From NCBI GenBank assembly GCA_947600145.1, contig CANQGA010000010.1:1-36325 (forward strand): a DNA stretch of 36,325 bases, written 5' to 3'. Under the pieces are notes generated by a model. It did not search any database and was not told the DNA's origin. It was given only the letters and a program-made list of their open reading frames with translations. Made by a program: the position numbers and the translations under genes. The stretch comes from an uncultured Lachnospiraceae bacterium (GTDB taxonomy: Bacteria; Bacillota; Clostridia; Lachnospirales; Lachnospiraceae). This document shows positions 8,182 to 16,342 of this stretch, piece after piece; position 1 is the stretch's first letter; the number at the start of each line of letters is the position of its first letter.

Positions 8182-9097
8182 TCAGCTTTGATTTCCCTTC
8201 TGCCTTCTCAAGCGCCTCCAGCTTCTTCAGCTCCGCGTCCTGCGCCTGGTTCTTCTCCCCCTGATTCTTCTCTTTCCTGCGCCGCGGCCTGAAACGGAGC
8301 TGGTCGACCTTATATTCCTTGATCTCGATCTCGTCCTTGTCCACGACCATACGGACCTTCACGGTCTGGCGCAGCACGTTCACGCTGTGCACCTCGCCCT
8401 TCTGCCCGTCGTCGGTCGTGACGGTGTCGCCCACTCCCGGCATCTTGCTGTTCAGATACTCGTAGGTCTCCTCCTCATTCTTCAGGCAGCACATCAGGCG
8501 GCCGCAGACGCCGGAGATCTTCGTAGGATTCAGCGACAGATTCTGCTCCTTGGCCATCTTGATGGACACCGGAATGAATTCGGACAGGTAAGTGTGGCAG
8601 CACAGCGGCCTGCCGCAGATGCCCACGCCGCCGACGATCTTCGTCTCGTCGCGGACGCCCACCTGCCTCAGCTCGATCCTGGTGCGGAACACGGAAGCCA
8701 GATCCTTCACCAGCTCACGGAAATCGATGCGTCCGTCAGCGGTAAAATAGAACAGGATCTTATTATTATCAAATGTGTACTCCACATCGATCAGCTTCAT
8801 CTCAAGGCCGTGCTTGCGGATCTTCTCCTGACATATCTTAAACGCGTCCTTCTCTTTCACCTTGTTCTCCGCCTCGATCCGGTCATCCTCCGCGTTCGCC
8901 ATCCGGATCACCGCCTTCAGCGGCTGGATCACCTTGCCGTCCTCCACGTCGCGGTTGCCCAGCACCACATAGCCGTACTCGATGCCGCGGGCAGTCTCGA
9001 CGATCACATGCTGGCCTGCCTTTATCTGCAGCTGACCGGGGGCGAAATAATAGATCTTTCCCACATTGCGAAATCTCACTCCGATTACTGTCGTCAT
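8171..9097 (-). CDS. ricT: PSP1/YaaT-family protein RicT
   Basis: This 308-residue protein has the PSP1 domain (VGVRFRNVGKIYYF..., GIEYGYVV) and the cysteine clusters GICGRPLCC and GVCGRLMCC that bind an iron-sulfur cluster in the RicA-RicF-RicT (Y-complex). In B. subtilis that complex directs RNase Y mRNA processing and is needed for sporulation and competence. Here ricT sits 2 bases after holB and overlaps trmN6, so it is part of one operon. The C-terminal tail (after about 275) is Lys/Glu-rich and looks disordered. RicA and RicF genes are not in the window. Confidence 0.93.
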   Translation of the reverse strand: MTTVIGVRFRNVGKIYYFAPGQLQIKAGQHVIVETARGIEYGYVVLGNRDVEDGKVIQPLKAVIRMANAEDDRIEAENKVKEKDAFKICQEKIRKHGLEMKLIDVEYTFDNNKILFYFTADGRIDFRELVKDLASVFRTRIELRQVGVRDETKIVGGVGICGRPLCCHTYLSEFIPVSIKMAKEQNLSLNPTKISGVCGRLMCCLKNEEETYEYLNSKMPGVGDTVTTDDGQKGEVHSVNVLRQTVKVRMVVDKDEIEIKEYKVDQLRFRPRRRKEKNQGEKNQAQDAELKKLEALEKAEGKSKLNDN

Positions 9098-9099
9098 AC

Positions 9100-10089
9100 T
9101 TAATTCTCCTTCATCACCAGAAGCATCAGCTCCATGGCAAGCTCCATATTTACATTCGCCTGCAGACGCACACGCGCCTTGTCGATCGCCTGCAGGATCA
9201 TCTCAAACCCGTCATATCCGGTACGGCGCGCCATCTCTTCGATCGTGTCGTACTCATCCCCGAAGATCAGCAGATCCACATCCTTGGTCACCTTGAACAT
9301 CAGCGCGTCCCGATACCAGATCTGCATGAAATCCATGCATTCATAGAGATCCATCCCTTCGTCCTTCCAGCCTTTGATCCGGTTCAGAAGGTCACAGATA
9401 TCCATCTCCTTCACATGCTTCAGCACATCGAGCAGTTCCCCGTACATGTGCCGGAACTCCCCGGAATCCGCCAGCCGGATCGCCTTGCCCAGATTCCCCC
9501 TTGCAAACGCGGCACAGAGCCGGGCGTCGCTCTCCCGGATCTTCAGGACATTTTCCAGATACTCCTCAACGACCGAATCCCGCAGAGGCCTAAGCTTCAG
9601 CTGAACGCACCGGGACACGATCGTCGGGAGAAATGCCTCCGGATTCGTGGTCAGCAGGATAATGACCGCGTAGGACGGCGGTTCCTCGATGGTCTTAAGG
9701 AGCGCGTTCTGCGCCTGAACCGTCATCTTCTCCGCCTCGTCGATGATATAGATCTTATAATAGCTGCTGTAAGGGCGGATCATGATCGTGTCGGTCACCT
9801 GTTCACGGATATCGTCAACGCCGATCGTCGCCGGCTTCTCATGCGTCACATGGATCAGATCCGGATGGCTGCCCGCCAGAACCTGTTTACAGGCGTGACA
9901 TTCCATGCAGGGCTGGCTTCCGCCCTTCTCGCACAGAAGCGTCAGCGCGAACGCGTGCGCCAGGGATTTGCGTCCCATACCCGCTTCGCCCGCCAGGATA
10001 TAAGCGTGGGAAATCCTGTGAGACTCGATCGCCTTCTGAAAATGTTCTTTTACCGCCTCATGACCCAGAATATCGCCAAAGCCGGGCAT
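9100..10089 (-). CDS. holB: DNA polymerase III subunit delta'
   Basis: This 329-residue clamp-loader subunit starts with FGDILGHEAVKEHFQKAI and SHAYILAGEAGMGRKSLAHA. The P-loop reads GEAGMGRKS, with Arg where the invariant Lys is expected; a Lys follows directly. Delta' is not the main ATPase in known clamp loaders, so the change is tolerable. A zinc module follows (Cys residues in CEKGGSQPCMECHACKQ). The sensor-like IDEAEKMTVQAQNALLKTIE and the SRC motif (IVSRCVQLKL) are present. It leads holB-ricT-trmN6-rsmI, with a promoter at 10183-10211. Confidence 0.93.
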   Translation of the reverse strand: MPGFGDILGHEAVKEHFQKAIESHRISHAYILAGEAGMGRKSLAHAFALTLLCEKGGSQPCMECHACKQVLAGSHPDLIHVTHEKPATIGVDDIREQVTDTIMIRPYSSYYKIYIIDEAEKMTVQAQNALLKTIEEPPSYAVIILLTTNPEAFLPTIVSRCVQLKLRPLRDSVVEEYLENVLKIRESDARLCAAFARGNLGKAIRLADSGEFRHMYGELLDVLKHVKEMDICDLLNRIKGWKDEGMDLYECMDFMQIWYRDALMFKVTKDVDLLIFGDEYDTIEEMARRTGYDGFEMILQAIDKARVRLQANVNMELAMELMLLVMKEN

Positions 10090-10182
10090 GTCCGCCTCCC
10101 CCTCTCATAAGACGCGTCCCGCCGCCGTAAGCCGCGGTCCCGCGCCGTCCCATCACCAAGCGTCATCGGCGCTTTCCTCGTT

Positions 10183-10211
10183 AGTATACCACATTTTAAA
10201 TTGTGTGTATA
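10183..10211 (-). promoter_or_regulatory. promoter of holB-ricT-trmN6-rsmI
   Basis: On the minus strand TATACA (10211-10206), a 17-nt spacer and TATACT (10188-10183) with a preceding TGG give an extended -10 promoter in the 166-base gap between tmk and holB. A transcription start near 10176 would leave a leader of about 90 bases. Confidence 0.6.
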
Positions 10212-10255
10212 GTTTTATTTCTCTGGCAATCCACCGGCAGTCCGGGGCGGGCGGC

Positions 10256-10957
10256 TCACATCCGCGAAGGCGCGCCGGACGGTTCCGCGTCAAGGATCCC
10301 GCGGATCATCCTGTGGATCTCCCCGATGGGCTTAAGCGTTCCGCCTTCTCCGCAGCAGGCGATCCGTTCCCAGCCGTATCTCTCCGCCAGAAGAAGGCTG
10401 TTCTCATAGGAGCGGCGCAGGAAATCCGGATTCGCCTCATGGATGTCCTTCTTCGCCTCGTGAGTGATCTTATTGGCCCGCTCTTTCATCAGGCGCGCGG
10501 AGACATCCGGCGGCACATCCAGGAAAAAGACATGTTCCGGCACCGGAAGGCCGCCTTTCACATATTCAAAATCATATTCCCAGTCAAGAAACGCCTTCTT
10601 CTCTTCCAGGGTATCCAGCTTGGCGGCCTGATGGAGCATATTGCTGGTCACATAGCGGTCGCAGACCACGATATGGTCATCGCCGGATTCATAAAACTCC
10701 TTCCACTCCTTCAGATAGGACGCGAACCGGTCCACAGCGTAGAACGCGGAGGTCACGTACGGGTTCACCGCGAACGCGTCGTCGCCGAATTCGCGGCCCA
10801 GATACATCCGCACCAGCGCCGACGACTCGCTCTCATAATTCGGATAGGTCACCCTGCGCACAGGCCTGCCCTGCGCCTGAAGATATTCGAAGAGAAGGCG
10901 GGTCTGGGTCTCCTTGCCGCTGCCGTCGCTGCCTTCAATCACGATAACTCTGCCCAT
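10256..10957 (-). CDS. tmk: thymidylate kinase
   Basis: This 233-residue kinase phosphorylates dTMP to dTDP. It has the P-loop GSDGSGKE at about 9-16, the nucleoside-binding segment YPNYES, the AVDRFASYLKEW helix and the CDRYVTSN motif, plus a basic LID (KERANKITHEAKKDIHEA). The sequence belongs to the longer clostridial Tmk type rather than the E. coli type. It starts 15 bases after the decarboxylase stop codon and is probably cotranscribed with it, as yaaO-tmk are in B. subtilis. Confidence 0.92.
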   Translation of the reverse strand: MGRVIVIEGSDGSGKETQTRLLFEYLQAQGRPVRRVTYPNYESESSALVRMYLGREFGDDAFAVNPYVTSAFYAVDRFASYLKEWKEFYESGDDHIVVCDRYVTSNMLHQAAKLDTLEEKKAFLDWEYDFEYVKGGLPVPEHVFFLDVPPDVSARLMKERANKITHEAKKDIHEANPDFLRRSYENSLLLAERYGWERIACCGEGGTLKPIGEIHRMIRGILDAEPSGAPSRM

Positions 10958-10972
10958 AAAATAGCCTCCTTT

Positions 10973-12439
10973 TCACATAAGCACGCCGATCGCGGACGCT
11001 GTATGGTCCCGCATGCCCTGAATCGGCAGGCGCCGCTCCCTGTATGCGCGGATCGCGCCGACTGTCTCTTCCGTCAGGATCTCCCCGGGCACGACGATCG
11101 GCGTTCCCGGCGGATACAGACAGACATATTCCCCGGAGATCCGGCCGGCGGCAGATTCCAGCGGAACCATGCGCGCCGGACGCGCCAGCGCCTCATGGAT
11201 CGGAAGAACGGCTCGCGGGAAATGATCCGCGGACCCGGATCCGGCCGGCGCGGGAACGTCGGATCCTTCCAGCTTCGCATCGATCTCAAGCAGCGCTTTT
11301 TCCAGTCTGGCAAGTCCCTCCCGGCTGTCCATCAGCGTCGTGATCGCGGTGACGTAATCCGCGCCGCACATTTCCATCTCCAGATGATGATCCCGGCGAA
11401 GAAGCTCCGCCAGTTCCGGACCGGTCAGCCCCGCTGCCCCGCCTGCGGATACGACGATCTTCGAGATATCCAGATCATAGACCCCGGCCCGTCCGATCAC
11501 ATCTCGGTCCAGCAGCCGCAGATGGCGCATCTTCCGCAGTCCCGCCCGCAGCTGTGCAGCGCGGTCCGCGAACCGGTCCATTTCCCCGCGCCCCCCGGCC
11601 GCCATATATTCAATACAGCGCTCGATCCCGGCCATCAGGACATAGGAAGGACTGCTGCTCTGGAACACCTGAAGAAAATATTCCAGCCGGCCGGTGTCGA
11701 TCCTCTCCGAACCGGCCCCCACATGCAGCAGTGCCGACTGAGTAAAGGCCGGCAGCGTTTTATGTAAACTTTGAATCACGATATCCGCCCCGCAGGCAAG
11801 CGCGGAGGCCGGAAACCGATCTCCGAACGGAAAATGCGCCCCGTGGGCCTCGTCCACGATCAGCGGGACCCCGTGCCGGCGGCAGATCTCAGCGATCCCG
11901 CCGACATCCGAAACCACGCCGTCATAGGTCGGGGAAGTGATAAATGCAGCCTGCACCGGGCTTTTTTTCGCATTTATCAACATTTTTTCGATATCCTGCG
12001 GCAATAATCCACCCCGAAGTCCAAAATCTTCCAGAATCTGTGGATAAACGTACTGAATATTCAGACCGTTCAGCGCCGCGGCGTGATACGCGGATTTGTG
12101 GCTACCGCGGTCCATGAGGATCGTTCCGCCCCGTGGAACCGCCGCGCAGACGGCCGCCAGAACGCCGCAGGTGCTTCCGTTCACCAGATAACAGGTCCTC
12201 CCGGCGCCATATACCGACGCGGCCCAGTCCATGGATTCCTTCAGAAGCCCTTCCGCGTGATGGAGATTGTCAAACCCGTCGATCTCCGTAATATCGATCC
12301 CGTAGGGATTCGGAAACTCCGCAAGGAATTCCGCCGACGTCTGCCGTTTATGCCCCGGCATGTGGAAGGGATACACATCCGAGCCGCAGTATTGATTCAG
12401 TTGTCGGTACAGCCGCGGACGCGGTCCTTTCTCCTCCAT
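10973..12439 (-). CDS. Orn/Lys/Arg decarboxylase family protein (YaaO-like)
   Basis: This PLP-dependent fold-type I enzyme (488 residues from the chosen start) has the signature FHMPGHKR near the N-terminus, VDEAHGAHFPF and the PLP-lysine motif SLHKTLPAFTQSALLH. The C-terminal decarboxylase domain with YPPGTPIVVPGE is present. It should remove CO2 from a basic amino acid to make a diamine such as cadaverine, putrescine or agmatine; the substrate cannot be told from sequence. The longer frame to 12472 is rejected because a TATAAT -10 box abuts that ATG. The ATG at 12439 follows GAAAGGA. It precedes tmk. Confidence 0.9.
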   Translation of the reverse strand: MEEKGPRPRLYRQLNQYCGSDVYPFHMPGHKRQTSAEFLAEFPNPYGIDITEIDGFDNLHHAEGLLKESMDWAASVYGAGRTCYLVNGSTCGVLAAVCAAVPRGGTILMDRGSHKSAYHAAALNGLNIQYVYPQILEDFGLRGGLLPQDIEKMLINAKKSPVQAAFITSPTYDGVVSDVGGIAEICRRHGVPLIVDEAHGAHFPFGDRFPASALACGADIVIQSLHKTLPAFTQSALLHVGAGSERIDTGRLEYFLQVFQSSSPSYVLMAGIERCIEYMAAGGRGEMDRFADRAAQLRAGLRKMRHLRLLDRDVIGRAGVYDLDISKIVVSAGGAAGLTGPELAELLRRDHHLEMEMCGADYVTAITTLMDSREGLARLEKALLEIDAKLEGSDVPAPAGSGSADHFPRAVLPIHEALARPARMVPLESAAGRISGEYVCLYPPGTPIVVPGEILTEETVGAIRAYRERRLPIQGMRDHTASAIGVLM

Positions 12440-12472
12440 ATTCCATGTCCTTTCATTCACGCATTTACCCAT

Positions 12473-12501
12473 ATTATACCGGCTTGACGCTTCTATTTCA
12501 A
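12473..12501 (-). promoter_or_regulatory. strong promoter of decarboxylase-tmk
   Basis: On the minus strand TTGAAA (12501-12496), a 17-nt spacer and TATAAT (12478-12473) match the sigma-A consensus almost perfectly. It fixes the decarboxylase start at 12439, not 12472, since the start of transcription should fall near 12466. Confidence 0.8.
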
Positions 12502-12517
12502 TAGATTCCGTGATTTA

Positions 12518-12563
12518 CGCCGCGAACTGTCTCAGCAGATTTCGCGTTTTCCGCCGCGAACTG
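12518..12563. repeat. 12-bp direct repeat between divergent promoters
   Basis: CGCCGCGAACTG occurs at 12518-12529 and again, identically, at 12552-12563, a 34-base period (about three helical turns). Both copies lie between the decarboxylase promoter (minus) and the small-gene promoter (plus). Confidence 0.7.
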
Positions 12564-12564
12564 A

Positions 12565-12593
12565 TTGTAAATCCCTGCGATTTGTGAGATACT
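12565..12593 (+). promoter_or_regulatory. candidate promoter of the small unknown gene
   Basis: TTGTAA (12565-12570), a 17-nt spacer and GATACT (12588-12593) form a weaker sigma-A promoter. Its -35 begins two bases after the second 12-bp repeat. Confidence 0.5.
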
Positions 12594-12627
12594 TGACGCG
12601 GAAGCAATGCGCGAGAGGAGAACCGAT

Positions 12628-12858
12628 ATGAGGATCATTGAATTTAAAATGGAGCGGCAGGGCCTGGTGAACATCGGCGACGAGGTCGATATCACAGCCC
12701 ACGAGGCGCTCAGCGGCACCAGCTACATCATCGAACCTGCGGTGGCCATGTCCGGCTGCTATAAAGGCCGCGACCGCCTCAGATCCACCCACGGCATCGT
12801 ACGCGACATCAAGCAGAATGACCGGGGATATTACGTCGTGGCGGAATTTGACGAGTGA
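12628..12858 (+). CDS. small conserved-looking protein of unknown function
   Basis: This 76-residue protein begins MRIIEFKMERQG. I do not recognise the family. It is soluble, acidic at the end and rich in beta-prone residues (GLVNIGDEVDI, GYYVVAEFDE), consistent with a small beta-barrel such as an SH3- or OB-like fold, which is only a guess. A single Cys lies in AMSGCYKGRDRLRS. The ATG at 12628 follows AGAGGAG; the longer frame from 12607 has no ribosome binding site. It is divergent from the decarboxylase gene, with paired 12-bp repeats between, and lies 139 bases before the collagen-like gene. Confidence 0.75.
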   Translation: MRIIEFKMERQGLVNIGDEVDITAHEALSGTSYIIEPAVAMSGCYKGRDRLRSTHGIVRDIKQNDRGYYVVAEFDE

Positions 12859-12904
12859 TCCGGCGCGGCACGCGAACCGGCACAAACAGCGCAGACGCCG
12901 GACG

Positions 12905-12933
12905 AACCAAACCCGTATTGGGGACATATGATA
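12905..12933 (+). promoter_or_regulatory. candidate SigK-type sporulation promoter of the collagen-like gene
   Basis: AACC at 12905-12908, a 16-nt spacer and CATATGATA at 12925-12933 fit the mother-cell SigK pattern (mACm, 16-17 nt, CATAnnnTA). No sigma-A promoter is evident in this gap. Downstream, CCGGCAG (12941-12947) and CTGCCGG (12969-12975) can form a leader hairpin just before the AAAGGAG site. Confidence 0.4.
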
Positions 12934-12997
12934 TACCAGACCGGCAGGGACGAGGTATCTCCCCGGAACTGCCGGCAGAAAATAAAGGAGTGATCAT

Positions 12998-14242
12998 ATG
13001 TTTTTCCCAAATTACGGGTTTTGTCCATCTGATAACTGCTGCGGCTCCGGCGGAAATACTGCCGCCGGGGGAAACTGCGGTATACCGGCATTCCCGCCGC
13101 TCTGTCCGCCTCCCTGTCCTCCGCCATGCCAGCCCCGCTGTCAGGCGCCGGCCGTGCCTCAGGGAGTGACCGGATCTCCGGATCCTCAGGGATCCGCAGG
13201 ATCTCAGGGACCCGCAGGGCCTCAGGGCGTTCAGGGGCCTGCCGGGCCGCAGGGCGCTCAGGGGCCCGCAGGACCTCAGGGACCGCAGGGGCTCACCGGA
13301 CCTCAGGGGCCGCAGGGACCCGCCGGGCCACAGGGATCCCAGGGACCTCAGGGAGCAGCGGGGCCGGAAGGACCCGCCGGGCCGGAAGGGCCGGCAGCCA
13401 CGCTCTCTATCGGCGTCATCACCACCGGCGCTCCCGGTACTCAGGCCGCTGTCGCCAATGTAGGAACCGAGCAGAACGCGATCCTCAATTTCACGATCCC
13501 GCAGGGAGCAGACGGCGCCGCGGGTGCGTCCGGTCCGCAGGGACCGCAGGGCCCTCAGGGGATCCAGGGTCCGGCAGGCCCTCAGGGACCCGCAGGACCG
13601 GCAGGCGCGGCCGCCACGATCTCCATCGGTACGATCGCTACCGGAGCTCCGGGCTCCCTGGCCAGCGTCTCCAATGTGGGAACGGACCAGAACGCGATCC
13701 TCAACTTCACGATCCCGCGGGGCGCTGATGGGGCGCAGGGACCGGCAGGACCTCAGGGGCCTCAGGGACCCGCAGGACCCCAGGGTCCACAGGGCCCCGC
13801 AGGCGCCAGCGCTGTACTGCCCGAGGTAAGCGCTCTTAACGCGGTCAATACCGCCGCCCAGACTGTCGCCTCCGGCACCGCGCCGCTGGTACTCGCCTCC
13901 ACTCCGGTCCAGGCCGGCACGGCGATCACCCATGACGCGGGCAGCGGTACCTTCACGCTGAACGAGGACGGTCTGTACGAAATCTCTTACAATACTGACG
14001 TGACTGCCGCTGCCGGCGCCCCGGCAACCGTCGCCCTGGCGCTGACCAACGGCGGCTCCGCGATCGACGGCGCCACCGCTTCGGCTTACGTGGCAGCTGA
14101 CAATGTGCCGGTATCCGTATCCGGCACAACCATCGTCAGCGTGACCGGCGGCACGCCGGCAGTCATTTCCCTGGTCTCACCGGCCGGCTTTGAGAATGCT
14201 TCCTACAGCAACACCGCGGTGACGATCCGAAAACTGCTTTGA
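12998..14242 (+). CDS. collagen-like surface protein (BclA-type layout)
   Basis: This 414-residue protein has a Cys/Pro-rich head (residues 1-55, with [13 protein letters not shown]), then Gly-X-Y collagen blocks at about 59-132, 171-204 and 243-270, dominated by GPQ and GPA triplets. Between blocks are two copies of a 38-39 residue module ending [10 protein letters not shown] (133-171, 205-242). The C-terminal 140 residues (from about 273) are beta-rich and resemble the C1q/TNF-like trimerising domain of BclA exosporium proteins. There is no signal peptide, LPXTG motif or membrane segment, which suits a protein made in the mother cell and deposited on the spore. A SigK-like promoter supports that. 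AAAGGAG precedes the ATG by 7 nt. Confidence 0.88.
   Translation: MFFPNYGFCPSDNCCGSGGNTAAGGNCGIPAFPPLCPPPCPPPCQPRCQAPAVPQGVTGSPDPQGSAGSQGPAGPQGVQGPAGPQGAQGPAGPQGPQGLTGPQGPQGPAGPQGSQGPQGAAGPEGPAGPEGPAATLSIGVITTGAPGTQAAVANVGTEQNAILNFTIPQGADGAAGASGPQGPQGPQGIQGPAGPQGPAGPAGAAATISIGTIATGAPGSLASVSNVGTDQNAILNFTIPRGADGAQGPAGPQGPQGPAGPQGPQGPAGASAVLPEVSALNAVNTAAQTVASGTAPLVLASTPVQAGTAITHDAGSGTFTLNEDGLYEISYNTDVTAAAGAPATVALALTNGGSAIDGATASAYVAADNVPVSVSGTTIVSVTGGTPAVISLVSPAGFENASYSNTAVTIRKLL
13394..13723 (+). repeat. duplicated spacer module inside the collagen-like gene
   Basis: Bases 13394-13510 and 13610-13723 encode two homologous modules ([17 protein letters not shown]... and [17 protein letters not shown]...), both with NVGT(E/D)[10 protein letters not shown]. 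They separate the collagen blocks and show internal duplication. Confidence 0.8.
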
Positions 14243-14246
14243 ACAG

Positions 14247-14292
14247 GGAAAACAGCCGTACCCGGTCTATTGACCGGGCATGGCTGTTTTCC
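14247..14292 (+). terminator. strong terminator after the collagen-like gene
   Basis: GGAAAACAGCC (14247-14257) pairs with GGCTGTTTTCC (14282-14292), extended inward by ACCCGGTC/GACCGGG around a 4-base loop. The hairpin starts 4 bases after the stop codon; its A and T runs suggest it may also act on the convergent side. Confidence 0.8.
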
Positions 14293-14321
14293 GCTTCTTT
14301 ACCCGAGATCTGCCAAACAGC

Positions 14322-14348
14322 GGCGCAGTTTTTTGCTGTGCCTTTTTT
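14322..14348 (+). terminator. second, T-tailed terminator
   Basis: GGCGCAG and CTGTGCC pair around a T-rich loop and are followed by TTTTTT. It backs up the preceding hairpin. Confidence 0.55.
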
Positions 14349-14374
14349 CAATAAAAGGCCTCTGTTCCGTGCGC

Positions 14375-16333
14375 TCAAACGGTAAACCCGATGCGTTTCC
14401 CGGAACTTCTTCCATCCTGCATCCTGGTTCCGAACCGCAGTCTCTCGATCGCCTTCCGGATATCCGACGCGCTGATCTCGCGCATTTTTCTTCTGGTCAT
14501 CTGCCGCGCGCTCAGGCCTTTTGTGCGCTCAGCCGCAAATATCGTCGCGGCCTCAAGAAGGCTCCTCGCCTCGCGTCCGTTGCCGAAACTGCGGTGTTTC
14601 CTCCGTTCTTCAAAGTAGCGGTATACGTCCTCGTCCGCTTTCCTGCTGAGGCTGAAATTCTGGATCTTTGCCTGGAGATGCAGGATCTCCACCATTTGCC
14701 GCGGCGTGTACGATTCAAAATAAATGGTCGAATTGATCCTGCTTTTAAGGCCGGGATTCGAGTCTATGAATCGTTTCATTAGATTATCTTTTTCGTCGAC
14801 AGCTTCCCCGCCATATCCCGCAAGCAGCACCAGCTTTTCCGTCCCGTGCTCTTCCATCTCCGTTATCAGCGTAGAAACCGCTTCCTGGCTGAAGCTGTCC
14901 CAGGAGCCGGAACCGTCATACGCGGTCAGGGAATACGCCTCGTCGATCATGATAATATCATTTTCCTCGAACAGCCGGTGTACCTTGGGCGCGGTGTGCC
15001 CTACATACATTCCTTTCAGATCCGCGCCGTTCACGCAGGTGAAACGGTTTCCGGGCAGAAGCCCTTTCTCCGCCATCATTTCCCCCATATACCTCGCGAC
15101 CGTCGTCTTTGCCGTTCCGGGCGCCCCGATCAGCATATGGATGTTATGAAAGCTCCCGTTTTTCAGCCCCAGCTCCTCCCTGCGCTTATGGTACATAAGA
15201 ACGTCGACGATCTCATGGACCCGCTCTTTTACATCTTCCATGCCATACAGCTGCTTCTCCAGTTTCACGGATGCGGCAGCCTCCGCGCTTTCCTTCGCAC
15301 TCAGGCGGGCGAAGCGGTTGAGGATCTCAAAATCGCTTTCCCGGATGTACTCTCCCACATTTCCCTGTACGACGATATAGTGCAGGATCCGATGGAAAAG
15401 CTCGGATTTGTCGTCGTCGTTCATCCTCAGGATGCGGGAAACCACCTTTTGCTCCGGAAACCCGGCGGCCAGCTTCAGCTGTTCCGACTCTACCCAGTTG
15501 TCAAACTGCGTTATCCTGTAAGCGAGAAATGAATCCGACTGGAAGGTGGAGTCGCTTTTTATATCGATCACGGCCGCCGCCTCTTCAAGTACCATTCTGG
15601 CAAAATGCGGATCCCCCGTTTGAAGCGGATCCTCCGCGCCGCTGAAAATATCCAGCGGATAGGAACCAAAGCAGCCGAATCGATCGGGGATCTCCAGCAG
15701 ATAAACGTGCCGGTTCCTTTTGAACCGCAGCCCGGCGCACTCGCTGTAATTGATATAATCATCCCTGCCGCACACGATACAGACCGGTTCTTCCGTGCAG
15801 TCCGTCCAGTACGGATCTTTTCTGCGGCTGTTTCCGCTTCCTCTCATCCGAAAAGACGGGGCCCCGAAATCGGAGAAAACGTCGGAATCGTCATAGGAAC
15901 GGATCTCCGACATTTCAATGACCGGCACCCTGTACGGGTTTTCCTCCCAGACCTCGAAATCCGGCTCTTCCTCCTCATCCGCGTCATCTGCGTCTTCCGG
16001 GTCATCAGCTCCCAGTTCCTCTTCCGGGCACAAGGCCGCGTATCCGTCGTCCGTTTCTCTTATTTTATCCTGCTCATTGCAGATCCCCGCAATATAGCTG
16101 ACCGCCATAAGCCCGACTTCCTTATTATCGGTCCGTATTACAACCGTATGGGCGGCCGGCCTGTCCGCGAACGGTTCGAGCGCTTCAAAAAAGACAGCGC
16201 CGTTCCTTATATCTTCCTCTAACTGCTTTCTCCCCAGATTTCTGCCTATCCTTAAATATCTGACCATTTCCCTTCGCTTTTCTCCGAAAAACCCCTTACA
16301 GATCTCCGGCGCGATCAGATTCATCTTCTTCAT
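14375..16333 (-). CDS. AAA+ ATPase, CbxX/SpoVK type, with unrecognised N-terminal half
   Basis: The C-terminal part of this 652-residue protein (from about 358) is a CbxX/CfqX/SpoVK-class AAA+ module: Walker A GAPGTAKTT at 403-411 (Ala where Gly usually precedes the Lys), Walker B IIMIDEA at 460-466, sensor LLAGYG at 503-508 and a GLKSRI arginine finger near 528-533. The first 350 residues match nothing I know: an acidic stretch (109-124), a Cys pair in CIVC at 185-188, and mixed alpha/beta segments that might be a degenerate ATPase. The role is unknown; this class remodels protein complexes. GAGGAGG before the ATG lies in an inverted repeat. It follows a WYL regulator by 78 bases. Confidence 0.85.
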   Translation of the reverse strand: MKKMNLIAPEICKGFFGEKRREMVRYLRIGRNLGRKQLEEDIRNGAVFFEALEPFADRPAAHTVVIRTDNKEVGLMAVSYIAGICNEQDKIRETDDGYAALCPEEELGADDPEDADDADEEEEPDFEVWEENPYRVPVIEMSEIRSYDDSDVFSDFGAPSFRMRGSGNSRRKDPYWTDCTEEPVCIVCGRDDYINYSECAGLRFKRNRHVYLLEIPDRFGCFGSYPLDIFSGAEDPLQTGDPHFARMVLEEAAAVIDIKSDSTFQSDSFLAYRITQFDNWVESEQLKLAAGFPEQKVVSRILRMNDDDKSELFHRILHYIVVQGNVGEYIRESDFEILNRFARLSAKESAEAAASVKLEKQLYGMEDVKERVHEIVDVLMYHKRREELGLKNGSFHNIHMLIGAPGTAKTTVARYMGEMMAEKGLLPGNRFTCVNGADLKGMYVGHTAPKVHRLFEENDIIMIDEAYSLTAYDGSGSWDSFSQEAVSTLITEMEEHGTEKLVLLAGYGGEAVDEKDNLMKRFIDSNPGLKSRINSTIYFESYTPRQMVEILHLQAKIQNFSLSRKADEDVYRYFEERRKHRSFGNGREARSLLEAATIFAAERTKGLSARQMTRRKMREISASDIRKAIERLRFGTRMQDGRSSGKRIGFTV

Positions 16334-16342
16334 ATACGGACA

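Noticed and set aside
10088-11767. 559-codon plus-strand open frame over tmk and the decarboxylase
   Set aside because: It is antisense to two well-supported enzymes and has no recognisable domain; GC-rich codon bias on the other strand explains the open frame.
12440-12472. Longer N-terminus of the decarboxylase
   Set aside because: The upstream ATG directly abuts the TATAAT -10 box of a near-consensus promoter, so it would not be in the mRNA.
13150-13800. CRISPR-like or minisatellite array
   Set aside because: The short GC-rich periodicity is fully explained by Gly-X-Y collagen codons; there are no constant repeats with unique spacers.
12809-13933. Long minus-strand open frame antisense to the collagen-like gene
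   Set aside because: Its Arg/Ser/Gly/Leu-rich repeats are the mirror of the GPQ-type collagen codons; no ribosome binding site or family supports it.
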